NCBI GenBank assembly: GCA_027533395.1
Contig: JAPZUF010000006.1
Location: 62,001-126,000 of the forward strand
DNA from: Cyclobacteriaceae bacterium
Lineage (GTDB): Bacteria > Bacteroidota > Bacteroidia > Cytophagales > Cyclobacteriaceae
Direction: 5' to 3'
Length of the DNA: 64,000 bases
Shown: positions 1 to 8,719 of the stretch, one piece after another
Numbering within the stretch: the first letter of the stretch is position 1
Layout: the number at the start of each line of letters is the position of its first letter
The notes under the pieces: generated by a model
Databases searched by the model: none
The model's input: the letters and a program-made list of their open reading frames with translations, nothing else
What the model was told of the DNA's origin: nothing
Translations under genes and position numbers: made by a program

Positions 1-203
1 CTACAAGCAGCACATTGTCCACAGGCATCATTTTCTTTTCTATTCTCGCAATGTAAGTAAGTTGCATATGCAAGTGCCAGTGGTAAATTTAGCGCGCCTT
101 CAGCGCCTAAAAAAAGTTGTGCGTGTGCGATGTGTTGGTTAGCCACAGCTTGTGTTAACACATCTTTTACGCTTTGTATGCCCGGTATTTGTGCAAATAA
201 CAT
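1..203 (-). CDS. holB: DNA polymerase III delta' subunit, N-terminal fragment
   Basis: This is the first 67 residues of a gene that runs off the left edge. I translated the reverse strand from the ATG at 203. The protein starts MLFAQIPGIQSVKDVL, then has an iaHAQLFLG.EG segment, which is the usual start of the clamp-loader AAA+ fold (Walker A GxEGxGK-like region, here with AEGALNL), and LHCENRKENDACGQCAAC, the start of the zinc-binding cysteine cluster of delta'/gamma subunits. The Walker A lysine is absent, which fits delta' rather than the ATPase subunit DnaX. The role is clamp loading in DNA replication. It begins 9 bp after the stop of the GlmU-like gene on the same strand, so the two are probably co-transcribed. 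Only the N-terminus is visible. Confidence 0.75.
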   Translation of the reverse strand, partial: MLFAQIPGIQSVKDVLTQAVANQHIAHAQLFLGAEGALNLPLALAYATYLHCENRKENDACGQCAAC

Positions 204-212
204 GGTTGTGGC

Positions 213-1388
213 TTAACTGGCTTTTTGGTGTTCTTCTGTGTTATCAAAAATATGCTGCAAGATGGCTTTATCTGTTTCGGTTAATATTACATGTCTTCTG
301 CTCATTACACGTTCTGCGGTTTCAAATGCTTTTTTAGGCAAGTAAGCTGTTAATCCTGCTGCACCTCCCCACGAGAAGGAAGGGATAAAATTACGTGGAT
401 AACCATCACCAAAAATATTCGATGAAACGCCAACCACTGTGCCCGTATTAAACATCGTATTGATGCCACACTTGCTGTGGTCGCCCATGATGAGTCCGCA
501 AAACTGTTGGTTAGTATTTACGAAACCACGTTTCACATAACTCCATAGTTTAACTTGTTCGTAATTATTTTTTAAGTTGGAGGTATTGGTATCGGCACCT
601 AAATTACACCATTCACCTAAAACAGAATTTCCTAAAAATCCATCATGACCTTTGTTGCTGTAAGCATATAGCACACTGTTACTTACCTCGCCTCCTACTT
701 TACAATAAGGTCCAATAGTGGAATCGCCTCGCATTTTTGCGCCCATGTTTACAGTTGCGCCTTCGCACAAAGCAAAAGAACCCTTAATAAGAGAACCTTC
801 TTGTACTACACTGTTTTTTCCTAAATAGATAGGTCCGCTTTCTGCATTAAGTACGGAAGCTTTGATGTCAACACCTTCTTCTAAAAAAATATTTTCGATG
901 CCATATACAATGGTATGTTTATCTGTAATCGGTTGAGATTTTCTTCCTTCGGTTATCAGCTTAAAATCATTTTTGATTTCGGCTGAATTGTACGTAAATA
1001 TTTTCCAAGGTTGATCGATCAGCGTAAAAGCTCCATCGAAAGAAACAACGTTCTTACTTTGATGAATTTCTTTTGCTTGTGTGCGAACGGCTAATAATGT
1101 TGTGCCAGCTACTAAGCTTTGTTCTTTGCTCAAGTTTTGAATGGCTTTCACTAAAGATTCATTCGGGCATAAAGCGCCATTGATGAATAGATTATCGTCA
1201 CCGAATTGGGTTGTAAATTTTTGACTTAAATACGTTTCTGTTAGAAAAGAATAATCTTGTTTGAGATGATGCTTCCATTTTTCCGCAAGGGTAAGGATGC
1301 CCACGCGCAAATCGGCAATTGGTCTGGTAAACGTTAAAGGTAAAAGTTGTTGGCGAAGGGATGCCTCATCAAACAAAATCATATTCAT
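213..1388 (-). CDS. GlmU-family sugar-nucleotidyltransferase-like protein (alternative Bacteroidota type)
   Basis: The 391-residue protein begins MNMILFDEASLRQQLLPLTF and has TRPIADLRVGILTLAEKW, the N-terminal signature of the GlmU-like family found in Bacteroidota. The C-terminal half is a left-handed beta-helix with hexapeptide-type repeats (for example YLGKNSVVQEGSLIKGSF and FLGNSVLGEWCNLGADTNTSNLKNNY), as in the acetyltransferase domain of GlmU. The family is inferred to make UDP-GlcNAc or a related nucleotide sugar for cell-wall or LPS precursors. The N-terminal domain lacks the standard LAAGxGTRM pyrophosphorylase loop, so the exact reaction is uncertain. The gene lies between rpmE2 and holB on the minus strand, with a terminator separating it from rpmE2. 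Confidence 0.8.
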   Translation of the reverse strand: MNMILFDEASLRQQLLPLTFTRPIADLRVGILTLAEKWKHHLKQDYSFLTETYLSQKFTTQFGDDNLFINGALCPNESLVKAIQNLSKEQSLVAGTTLLAVRTQAKEIHQSKNVVSFDGAFTLIDQPWKIFTYNSAEIKNDFKLITEGRKSQPITDKHTIVYGIENIFLEEGVDIKASVLNAESGPIYLGKNSVVQEGSLIKGSFALCEGATVNMGAKMRGDSTIGPYCKVGGEVSNSVLYAYSNKGHDGFLGNSVLGEWCNLGADTNTSNLKNNYEQVKLWSYVKRGFVNTNQQFCGLIMGDHSKCGINTMFNTGTVVGVSSNIFGDGYPRNFIPSFSWGGAAGLTAYLPKKAFETAERVMSRRHVILTETDKAILQHIFDNTEEHQKAS

Positions 1389-1475
1389 GGAGTAAAAATA
1401 AGATAAGAGCAGTATATAATGCAGGGTTCAGGGTTCTCTTTATCATAAACTTGAAAAAAGCTGAACATCCATAAA

Positions 1476-1503
1476 ACAAAAAAGCCACCCGATTGAGTGG
1501 CTT
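1476..1503 (-). terminator. Rho-independent terminator of rpmE2
   Basis: A seven-base stem AAGCCAC/GTGGCTT (1482-1488 with 1497-1503) is followed, on the minus strand, by a T-rich run (complement of 1476-1483). It lies 20 bp after the rpmE2 stop codon. Confidence 0.75.
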
Positions 1504-1522
1504 CTGTATCGATAAAAAGCAA

Positions 1523-1768
1523 TTAAGCTTTCTTGTATTTGTTTTTGAATTTTTCTACGCGGCCTGCAGTATCCACAAACAATTTTTTACCTGTGTAAAA
1601 TGGATGTGACGCAGAGCTAACTTCCACCTTGATAACAGGGTATTCTTTGCCATCTTCCCACTTGGTGGTTTCTTTGCTCTTTAAAGTTGAGCGAGTTAAA
1701 AACTTGGTGTCGCTAGACAAATCGTGGAATATAACATCCTGATAGTCTGGGTGAATGCCGTTTTTCAT
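1523..1768 (-). CDS. rpmE2: Ribosomal protein bL31, type B
   Basis: This is an 81-residue protein of normal length for type B L31. It begins [16 protein letters not shown] and ends with the basic KFKNKYKKA tail. The middle [22 protein letters not shown] segment is diagnostic of L31. The zinc-binding CxxC motifs of type A L31 are missing, as expected for the zinc-independent type B. It works in the large ribosomal subunit. It has its own promoter (1844-1873) and terminator (1476-1503), so it appears to be a single-gene unit. Confidence 0.96.
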   Translation of the reverse strand: MKNGIHPDYQDVIFHDLSSDTKFLTRSTLKSKETTKWEDGKEYPVIKVEVSSASHPFYTGKKLFVDTAGRVEKFKNKYKKA

Positions 1769-1843
1769 GTATTTCTAAATTTTTGTTTCTTTTTTTCTAT
1801 TTGGACTTTCTGCCCGAAAAAAGGGTTTTTCCAAAACGGACTG

Positions 1844-1873
1844 CAAAGATAAGGGGATGAGTTGAATTAACAA
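1844..1873 (-). promoter_or_regulatory. Bacteroidota-type promoter of rpmE2
   Basis: Read on the minus strand, TTG (complement of 1871-1873) is followed after 19 bases by TATCTTTG (complement of 1844-1851). This matches the Bacteroidota housekeeping sigma consensus TTG-N19-TAnnTTTG exactly. The start codon of rpmE2 lies 75 bp downstream. Confidence 0.75.
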
Positions 1874-1940
1874 GCCTTACCTTCCAATAATCCAGCACTT
1901 TAACCAATTTTTCGCGGGAAAACATCTATTTTTAAGACTT

Positions 1941-3623
1941 ATGAAAAAAACTTTAGGTTTTTTGGCTTTTTCACTCCTTTCTGGGCTTTCCATGGCCCAA
2001 AGTAACTTCGCGCCACTCAACGAAGAGTATTACCACCGCATCGATCGCTACGAAATCAAATCCGGAAAATTAAATCAACATTTCTTTACCGTAACCAAAC
2101 CTTATAAAAGAAGCGACATCGTTGCTTTTTTCAAAGAGAATAGAGAAACCGGTTTAATCCAATCGAAGGCTGACCAATTTAATGATCAATATTTTAGAAC
2201 AGACAGTTGGGAGTGGGACACCACAGCCGATTATCAATCTAAAAAAGCAATCGCCAAACATCTTTACCAATCAAAATCTGATTTTTACCACGCCCGAACA
2301 AAAGATTTCGATGTACACATCAGTCCGGTTTTATACGTTGGTGCAGGCCGCGATAATTTGGTAGATGATATGCTTTACACCAACACGCGAGGCATTGAAG
2401 TGCGTGGCATGATTGACAATAAAGTAGGTTTTTATACTTACCTCACAGACAATCAACTGCTATTGCCTGATTATGTGAATGATTATCGCACTAATTTAGT
2501 AGTACCACACGAAGGTTTCTGGAAAGGATTTAAGGAAGGACAAGCCGTAGATTTTTTGCAAGCACGAGGCTACATAACTTTCGAAGCGACCAAACATATC
2601 AATATACAATTCGGGCACGATCGTTTTAATGTTGGTCATGGTTTTCGCTCGTTGGCATTTTCAGATAATCCACCACCTGCTTTATTCTTAAAAGGAAATG
2701 CAAAAGTCTGGAAGTTGAATTACTTTTTTCTACTCAATCGTTTTACAGCCAATACAACCGGAAACATAAATGGATTAACCGGAACTGGTCGCTTTCCTGA
2801 TAAATATGTGGCTATGCATCATTTTAGCTTTAACATTGGAAAGAAACTTAACATTGGCGTTTTTGAATCGGTTGTTTTTGCTGCCGACTCCACAACACAA
2901 GGAAAGTTTGATGCCGCATATTTGAATCCCATTATTTTCTACCGTGCCATCGAACAACAAAACGGAAGCAGTGATAACGTTATTATTGGTGCCGATTTTA
3001 AATGGAATGCTATAAAAAACGTTCAGCTATATGGCCAAGTTGCTTTAGATGAATTTTTATTGGATAACGTGAAGAAAGGAGACGGCTGGTGGGCCAACAA
3101 ATTTGCTGCCCAGTTAGGTGTAAAATATGTAGATGCTTTTGGCATTGCCAATTTAGATTTTCAAGCCGAAGCCAATCGCATCAGGCCTTATACGTTTTCG
3201 CATGATTCGGATTTCGGAAGTTATTCCGGTTATCGACAATCTTTGGCACATCCGTTGGGCGCTAACTTAAATGAATTAATTGGTGTAGTGCGTTATCAGC
3301 CCATTCCCCGTTTACATGTAATTGGTAAATTGATTTTGGTTAAAACCGGAAGAGACGATGCTACTACTAACTGGGGTGGGGATATTTTAAAAATCAATAC
3401 AACTCGTCAGCAAAATTTTAATAATGAAATAGCCCAAGGTTTTTCTAATACCATAACATTTGCCAATTTAACGATGAGCTATATGCTCAAACATAATCTT
3501 TTTGCAGAAGCCATGGTATTGGTACGCAACAGCAAAAGCGATTTGGCTTTTTACAATCAAAATAGCACGATTACTTCATTCTCCATACGCTGGAATATAC
3601 CTCAGCGTTTATACGACTTCTAA
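1941..3623 (+). CDS. Outer-membrane beta-barrel protein, Wzi/RemB-like
   Basis: The 560-residue protein has a signal peptide (MKKTLGFLAFSLLSGLSMAQ) followed by long stretches of alternating aromatic and polar residues typical of beta-barrel strands, ending in an aromatic strand (IRWNIPQRLYDF). Its middle (FGHDRFNVGHGFRSLAFSD) resembles capsule-assembly Wzi-like barrels and the RemB proteins linked to gliding in flavobacteria. It is predicted to sit in the outer membrane; the ligand or role is not deducible. Its stop is 2 bp before the start of the ABC exporter gene, so the two are almost certainly co-transcribed, which hints at an envelope or polysaccharide function for both. Confidence 0.7.
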   Translation: MKKTLGFLAFSLLSGLSMAQSNFAPLNEEYYHRIDRYEIKSGKLNQHFFTVTKPYKRSDIVAFFKENRETGLIQSKADQFNDQYFRTDSWEWDTTADYQSKKAIAKHLYQSKSDFYHARTKDFDVHISPVLYVGAGRDNLVDDMLYTNTRGIEVRGMIDNKVGFYTYLTDNQLLLPDYVNDYRTNLVVPHEGFWKGFKEGQAVDFLQARGYITFEATKHINIQFGHDRFNVGHGFRSLAFSDNPPPALFLKGNAKVWKLNYFFLLNRFTANTTGNINGLTGTGRFPDKYVAMHHFSFNIGKKLNIGVFESVVFAADSTTQGKFDAAYLNPIIFYRAIEQQNGSSDNVIIGADFKWNAIKNVQLYGQVALDEFLLDNVKKGDGWWANKFAAQLGVKYVDAFGIANLDFQAEANRIRPYTFSHDSDFGSYSGYRQSLAHPLGANLNELIGVVRYQPIPRLHVIGKLILVKTGRDDATTNWGGDILKINTTRQQNFNNEIAQGFSNTITFANLTMSYMLKHNLFAEAMVLVRNSKSDLAFYNQNSTITSFSIRWNIPQRLYDF

Positions 3624-3625
3624 TC

Positions 3626-5452
3626 ATGAAAATATATTTTCGCATTTTACGCTACGCACCTAATCTTGGTTTACGACTTACTCAGTTTTTTATCTATGCG
3701 GTATTGGCTGTTATTTTTAACGCCACTTACTTAGGATTAATCCAACCGATGCTTGATGTTTTGTTCAAGCAAAAATTAGGTCAGTCCATTCCACCTATAC
3801 CAGAGTTTTCATACACTATCGATTATTTAAAACAAGTATTCAATCATTATTTTATTGGTATTGTTAACACAGAAGGGCCACTCAACGCTTTGATGTTCGT
3901 TTGCTTGTGTATTGTAATCGGTGTTTTTCTTTCCAACTTATTCCGTTACCTCGAACGCATGGCTGCTTCTATTGTAAAAGTAGATGTGGTGAAAAATATT
4001 CGCATGGATGTTTTTAATAAAGTTACCAATATGCACATTGGTTATTTTAACGACCAGCGCAAAGGAGATTTAATTTCCAGATTTACCAACGATGTAGCCG
4101 AAGTAGAAGGTGCGGTAGTGAATAGTTTAAAATCTGTTTTTAAAGAACCCATCACACTGATTGTTTTTATTGTGATGTTGTTTATGATTTCTTCGCAGTT
4201 GGCTTTGTTCACGCTAATCGTTCTTCCTTTAACCGGTGGTGTCATCGCAGAAATCATCAAACGTTTAAAGAAACGTGCAGAACAAAGTCAGGAAACCATG
4301 GGGAGAATTGTCAATATTTTAGATGAAGCATTCGGTGGCATGCGTGTTATCTATGCTTTCAATGCGCGCAATTTTCTATTAAAAAGAATTGATGATGAGA
4401 GTACCTTTCACCGAAAAGTAAATTTATCTATCTCCAGAAAAAATGAATTAGCCTCACCTTTGTCAGAATTATTGGGCGTTATCATCGTTGCTGTCATTTT
4501 GTATTATGGCGGCAGAACGGTTCTATCAGGTTCTGGTGAATTAGATTCATCTTCTTTCTTATTATTTCTTACCATTTACGCTTCTATGATTCAACCGGCA
4601 AAGAATTTTTCTAATGGTATTACCTCTTTGCAAAAAGGCATTACATCTGCCCGAAGAATTTTTGAAGTAATAGACGCGCAACCTGCTATTCAAGATAAGC
4701 CAGGTGCAGTAGCTTTACCCAGTTTTCAGCATAGTATAGAATTCAGACATGTAACGTTTGGCTATACGAAGGAGAAAACTGTATTAAATGATATCAACGT
4801 TATCATTCCGAAAGGAAAAACCATTGCTTTGGTTGGACCATCCGGAGGTGGAAAATCAACATTGGCAGATTTAGTTCCACGTTTTTATGATCCCCAACAA
4901 GGCGAAGTTTGCATTGATGGTAAACCTTTAACGGATTATCAGCTAGAATCCATCAGAAAAGAAATGGGCATTGTAACCCAAGAATCCATTTTATTTAACG
5001 ATACTATTTTCAATAACATTGCATTCGGCTTAGAAAATGTAAGCGAAGAAGATGTTATCCGCGCTGCTAAAGTAGCTAACGCACACGAATTTATCGTCCG
5101 AACGGAAGATGGGTATCAAACCAAAATCGGGGAACGTGGCTCTAAGCTTTCGGGCGGACAAAGACAACGATTAAGCATTGCGCGAGCTGTGTTAAAAAAT
5201 CCACCCATATTAATTTTAGATGAAGCCACTTCAGCTTTAGATTCAGAATCTGAAAAATTAGTGCAAGATGCGTTAACTAAATTAATGGAAAACAGAACAT
5301 CAATCGTTATTGCGCATAGATTGAGCACTATACAACATGCTGATGAAATCTTGGTCATTCAAGACGGAAAAATCATGGAACGAGGTAAACACGAACAACT
5401 GATGCAACAGGGGGGATTGTATACTAAATTAACAGAAATTCAAAAAGTCTGA
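3626..5452 (+). CDS. MsbA-like ABC exporter (fused membrane and ATPase domains)
   Basis: This 608-residue half-transporter has an N-terminal membrane domain (about residues 15-330 with several hydrophobic helices) and a C-terminal nucleotide-binding domain. The latter carries Walker A GPSGGGKST, the signature LSGGQRQRLSIARA, Walker B ILILDEATSALD and the switch histidine in VIAHRLST. Such half-size exporters work as homodimers in the inner membrane. MsbA flips lipid A; this family also exports other lipids and drugs, so the substrate is inferred only. It follows the barrel protein gene by 2 bp. Length and motifs are all normal. Confidence 0.88.
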   Translation: MKIYFRILRYAPNLGLRLTQFFIYAVLAVIFNATYLGLIQPMLDVLFKQKLGQSIPPIPEFSYTIDYLKQVFNHYFIGIVNTEGPLNALMFVCLCIVIGVFLSNLFRYLERMAASIVKVDVVKNIRMDVFNKVTNMHIGYFNDQRKGDLISRFTNDVAEVEGAVVNSLKSVFKEPITLIVFIVMLFMISSQLALFTLIVLPLTGGVIAEIIKRLKKRAEQSQETMGRIVNILDEAFGGMRVIYAFNARNFLLKRIDDESTFHRKVNLSISRKNELASPLSELLGVIIVAVILYYGGRTVLSGSGELDSSSFLLFLTIYASMIQPAKNFSNGITSLQKGITSARRIFEVIDAQPAIQDKPGAVALPSFQHSIEFRHVTFGYTKEKTVLNDINVIIPKGKTIALVGPSGGGKSTLADLVPRFYDPQQGEVCIDGKPLTDYQLESIRKEMGIVTQESILFNDTIFNNIAFGLENVSEEDVIRAAKVANAHEFIVRTEDGYQTKIGERGSKLSGGQRQRLSIARAVLKNPPILILDEATSALDSESEKLVQDALTKLMENRTSIVIAHRLSTIQHADEILVIQDGKIMERGKHEQLMQQGGLYTKLTEIQKV

Positions 5453-5495
5453 AGTTTTTCATTAACTTTCAAAATCCAATAACAATAACAAAAAA

Positions 5496-5792
5496 ATGAA
5501 TCGCACCCGCCTGATTTTTTACGCAGCCTTTGGCGCCTTTCACATCACAGCTTTTATCTTCACCATCTATCTACCAAAAATAATTTTTCAGATAGTTTCT
5601 TGGGTGCCATATTTTAAATGGTTGACTTTACTAGGTTTGGTTTTATTATTGGTTGATTTATTTTGGAATTATAGCAGTACCAAGAAAGCTGAAAAAGAAA
5701 AAGCGGCCTTGTTACAAGAACTCAATACATTAAAAGCTAAACTATTCGATTACCAAGAAGCTGAAAAAAAACAGAAACAAACTCCGCAATAA
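5496..5792 (+). CDS. Small two-helix membrane protein with coiled-coil tail
   Basis: The 98-residue protein has two hydrophobic helices (about residues 7-30 and 40-60) followed by a charged Lys/Glu-rich helix (KKAEKEKAALLQELNTLKAKLF) likely to form a coiled coil. I do not recognise a family. It lies 43 bp after the ABC exporter on the same strand and may belong to that operon. The composition and the ATG start look natural. Confidence 0.6.
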   Translation: MNRTRLIFYAAFGAFHITAFIFTIYLPKIIFQIVSWVPYFKWLTLLGLVLLLVDLFWNYSSTKKAEKEKAALLQELNTLKAKLFDYQEAEKKQKQTPQ

Positions 5793-5842
5793 CTTCTAAC
5801 TGTTTTTAATTTTTCGTTTTACTTTTTGATGATGATTTGCCC

Positions 5843-6693
5843 ATGGTGGCCAAAACGTACGGTAGTGCTGTTTTTGGTGTGGATGCCCGCACCATAACAG
5901 TAGAAGTTAATGTTGCACAAGGAACAAAATATTGGATTAGCGGATTACCCGATGGTGCGGTAAAAGAAAGCGAACACCGCATTGAGTCAGCTATAAAAAC
6001 CTATGGCTATTTTATGCCACGCCAAAAAACAGTAGTCAATCTTGCCCCCGCTGATATTAGAAAAGAAGGATCAGCTTACGATTTACCTATTGCCTTAACC
6101 ATACTGAAAGCCAGCGGCCAAATGATTGGCGAAACGTTGGAGCAATATGTAATTATGGGTGAGTTGGCTTTAGATGGCATGTTGAGACCCATCAAAGGCG
6201 TTTTACCTATAGCCATTCAGGCTCGTAAAGAAAATTTCAAAGGATTGATTATCCCGAAGGACAATGCACGCGAAGCTGCGATTGTTAATAATTTAAATAT
6301 CATCGCTGTAGAAAGTTTAAACGATGCCATCGAATACCTTGATGGTAGATTAGAAATTGCACCTTTAACCATGGATACGCGCGAAGTTTTTGCGCAGGAA
6401 TCCAATCAGTATGCAGCTGATTTTAAAGATGTGCAAGGACAAGAAAACATTAAGCGTGCCATGGAAATTGCAGCTGCCGGTGGACATAATGTAATCATGA
6501 TTGGGCCGCCCGGTGCTGGTAAAACCATGCTTGCCAAACGTATTGCTAGTATATTACCACCGTTAACGCTGCACGAAGCATTAGAAACCACCAAAATTCA
6601 TTCTGTGGCAGGCAGGTTAGGCAATAATGCCTCGCTTATTACGGCACGTCCATTTCGCTCTCCACATCATACCATTTCGGATGTTGCTTTAGT
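5843..6693 (+). pseudogene. comM: ComM/YifB Mg-chelatase-like ATPase, 5' half, split by transposon
   Basis: This is the first 283 codons of a ComM helicase gene, from the ATG at 5843 (an upstream TTG in frame is less likely). It encodes the N-terminal S5-like/Lon-like domain (VFGVDARTITVEVNV, GLPDGAVKESEHRI) and the Walker A motif GPPGAGKTMLAKRI, then stops being ComM after SDVALV at the transposon junction. The reading frame runs on into the transposon for about 41 foreign codons, ending at 6817. Walker B, sensor and C-terminal domains are in the other half at 33775-34467. ComM is a hexameric branch-migration helicase used in natural transformation in other bacteria. Without Walker B this half cannot hydrolyse ATP. 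Joining 5843-6693 to 33780-34467 gives 1539 bp, an uninterrupted 512-residue protein. Confidence 0.95.
6689..6693. repeat. Left copy of 5-bp target-site duplication
   Basis: TTAGT lies directly outside the left terminal repeat and is repeated at 33775-33779 directly outside the right end. A 5-bp duplication is the hallmark of Tn7-family insertion. The codons interrupted are those for Leu-Val just before the GGGGN motif of ComM. Confidence 0.95.
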
Positions 6694-6738
6694 TGTTAAT
6701 TCCAAAAGTATTTGCGATTTTACAAAAGTAAATGCGAA
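6694..6738 (+). repeat. Transposon left end: terminal repeat plus one internal TnsB-type site
   Basis: The 25-bp terminal repeat (6694-6718) contains CCAAAAGTATTTGCGAT. A second copy of the same motif, ACAAAAGTAAATGCGA, follows at 6722-6737 in the same orientation. Repeated sites of about 20 bp at each end are the TnsB binding sites of Tn7-like elements. A possible third, weaker copy near 6777-6794 is too degenerate to call. Confidence 0.85.
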
Positions 6739-6749
6739 TTGGGTAAGTT

Positions 6750-8681
6750 ATGCAGCGAATAGACTCTCTGGAAATTGGGAAAAAGTATCGTCTTATATGG
6801 ATTGGCGCATTCTATGAAGAGAAGGATAGTGGTGAAAAATTCATAGATATTTGTTTGATGGAGATAAGTAATTACAATGAATTTTTTACTGATTATAAAA
6901 ATGGAACCGTTGAAAAGAATAAGTCAAATTTTAAAGGAAGACATGTTCTTTTTAAAGCTAATATCACCCGATTACCAGGGCTTGCATTAGGAAGCATATT
7001 TCAAAATGAAAAGACTATAAATTTTCAAGATGATTACTCAAGATATAGAGGTAAATTTTCTATTAATCCTCAAAACGGACGCGAAGAAAATTTGTTTGAA
7101 ATAATAGGTCATTCCAGTATTAATGACAACAAAGTATCTGAATTGAATTCAAAAGTTTGGGCTTTTACAAATTTGAATGGGTTTTATCTAAACAATGAAA
7201 CTAATGAGCCATGGCCCGTTAAGTTGTTACTTATTCCAACTTATGAAATTATTCGATTTTATTACGCAAATGATTCAAATTTAGCTTATGCTTTGTTTAA
7301 TGCTGGTCTAGTAACTAAAGAAATCGTCTATCAAAAAAGTTGGACTAATGAAGAAAAGGCAAAAGGTAAAAATCCATTTTTAGTATTAGGCAAACGAATG
7401 AAAGATAGACATGCGGATATCATAGGAAGAATGGTATTTGTTGATGAAGCTTTTAGAAATGCAAAAAAAATACATGATTCATTGTTGGAAGAAAGTCCTT
7501 TCAAGTTTCCATCATCAGGATTCCCATTTACAGAAACCACAGAATTATTGTTTAACTATATAAATTATGAAATAAAAGATTTTGAACATATTAAGAACAA
7601 ATTTCCTGAACTAAAAAAAGATGATAAGATTGTTATAGTCAATCAAATCTTATCTTGTTCTCAACCATTTCAATTTAATAAAATTGATTTTCTTAGAGAA
7701 AATGATGCTAGAACAATTGAAAAAAATCAAGAAGCCAAATTAAGAAATAGAAATTCTAAAAAAAATGTCGGGATAGGAAGTAATCCTGATACGAATCCTT
7801 TGGAAGGTAATGATAAAAATCCAGATGAAAATCGAGATGAAAATCCAGATAGTGAGAATAGCGAAAGAGATCCTAACGAAGAAGCTGTAATCGATGGCAA
7901 AGTTTTAAAAATTGAACCCTACCCAAATAGACCAAAGACAAATAAGCTTGAGAAGACAGAACAAAAAACAATTACAAGGTATTTACAAATAAAAAAAAGA
8001 GCTGATGGTAAAACAAGAGGTCGTCAACCTGGAGCGGGTGGAAATGGAGGTGTAGATAGCTTACTAATTCATGGACCCGAGGATTCGCAAACAGAAAAAT
8101 CTTTTCTGCTTTTTATTAATTTTCTAAAAGAAAAATATTTTAAATGTGAATTATTGAATTTGAATAAAGGACAAATCAATCATTCTTTTTTCCCAGCTGA
8201 TTCGTTAAGAGGTAGAACAGGTTATTTTTGGTGCTTTTTGTATTATCATCTCTCGTTTAGAGATTGGCCACTAAGAAAATGTTGGATTGCAAAGTTAAGC
8301 CACAAAGATTATGGTACTTTTTATCTCATAGAAATTCAAAGACGATTAGCAAATCCAAACCTAAGTAAGGAAATTGAAGCGAATAACTTAAAAGAAAATA
8401 GAACAACAGAAGCTTTTGTACTTTATATTCTATCTAGCAAAATTTATAAAAAAATAAACGGACATCAAGAAAATAAAAAAGAGTTAAAGGATAAAGAGTT
8501 AGAGGATTACGAAGAAAATTTACTTGATAATTTTTTGCTGAAGCTTGCTACTCATAGAGGGGTGTTAACTGCAATGCTTAAAGAAGAAGCATTCGAATTT
8601 AGTGGTTTAAGGCATCAAAAAAATGAGACACCCGATAAACTTTTAAAACGCATTCAAAATAAATTAGACCTATTTTCTTAA
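6750..8681 (+). CDS. TnsE-like transposition protein (divergent)
   Basis: This 643-residue protein starts 56 bp inside the left end and is the only plus-strand transposon gene. From memory of Tn7 TnsE I see the same layout: an N-terminal domain with a hydrophobic helix (PTYEIIRFYYANDSNLAYALF, residues 156-176, matching the LARSLFL..SYF region), a low-complexity acidic linker rich in Asn/Asp/Glu/Pro (about 345-385), a VIDGKVLKIEP segment resembling TnsE DTRVIEAEP, a Gly-rich stretch (GRQPGAGGNGG), then a C-terminal mixed domain (about 440-640). TnsE directs Tn7 toward replicating DNA and conjugal plasmids by contacting the sliding clamp. The similarity is at motif level and unverified. No other family fits. 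It may be transcribed from the comM promoter, since the interrupted comM reads straight into it. Confidence 0.6.
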   Translation: MQRIDSLEIGKKYRLIWIGAFYEEKDSGEKFIDICLMEISNYNEFFTDYKNGTVEKNKSNFKGRHVLFKANITRLPGLALGSIFQNEKTINFQDDYSRYRGKFSINPQNGREENLFEIIGHSSINDNKVSELNSKVWAFTNLNGFYLNNETNEPWPVKLLLIPTYEIIRFYYANDSNLAYALFNAGLVTKEIVYQKSWTNEEKAKGKNPFLVLGKRMKDRHADIIGRMVFVDEAFRNAKKIHDSLLEESPFKFPSSGFPFTETTELLFNYINYEIKDFEHIKNKFPELKKDDKIVIVNQILSCSQPFQFNKIDFLRENDARTIEKNQEAKLRNRNSKKNVGIGSNPDTNPLEGNDKNPDENRDENPDSENSERDPNEEAVIDGKVLKIEPYPNRPKTNKLEKTEQKTITRYLQIKKRADGKTRGRQPGAGGNGGVDSLLIHGPEDSQTEKSFLLFINFLKEKYFKCELLNLNKGQINHSFFPADSLRGRTGYFWCFLYYHLSFRDWPLRKCWIAKLSHKDYGTFYLIEIQRRLANPNLSKEIEANNLKENRTTEAFVLYILSSKIYKKINGHQENKKELKDKELEDYEENLLDNFLLKLATHRGVLTAMLKEEAFEFSGLRHQKNETPDKLLKRIQNKLDLFS

Positions 8682-8719
8682 TAAGATAAGTCCTTGCGCA
8701 CCAAGTAAGTCGTTAAGAA

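Noticed and set aside
5843-6817. Natural 325-residue truncated ComM protein
   Set aside because: The last 41 codons are transposon end sequence, and the missing 229 codons lie intact beyond the element.
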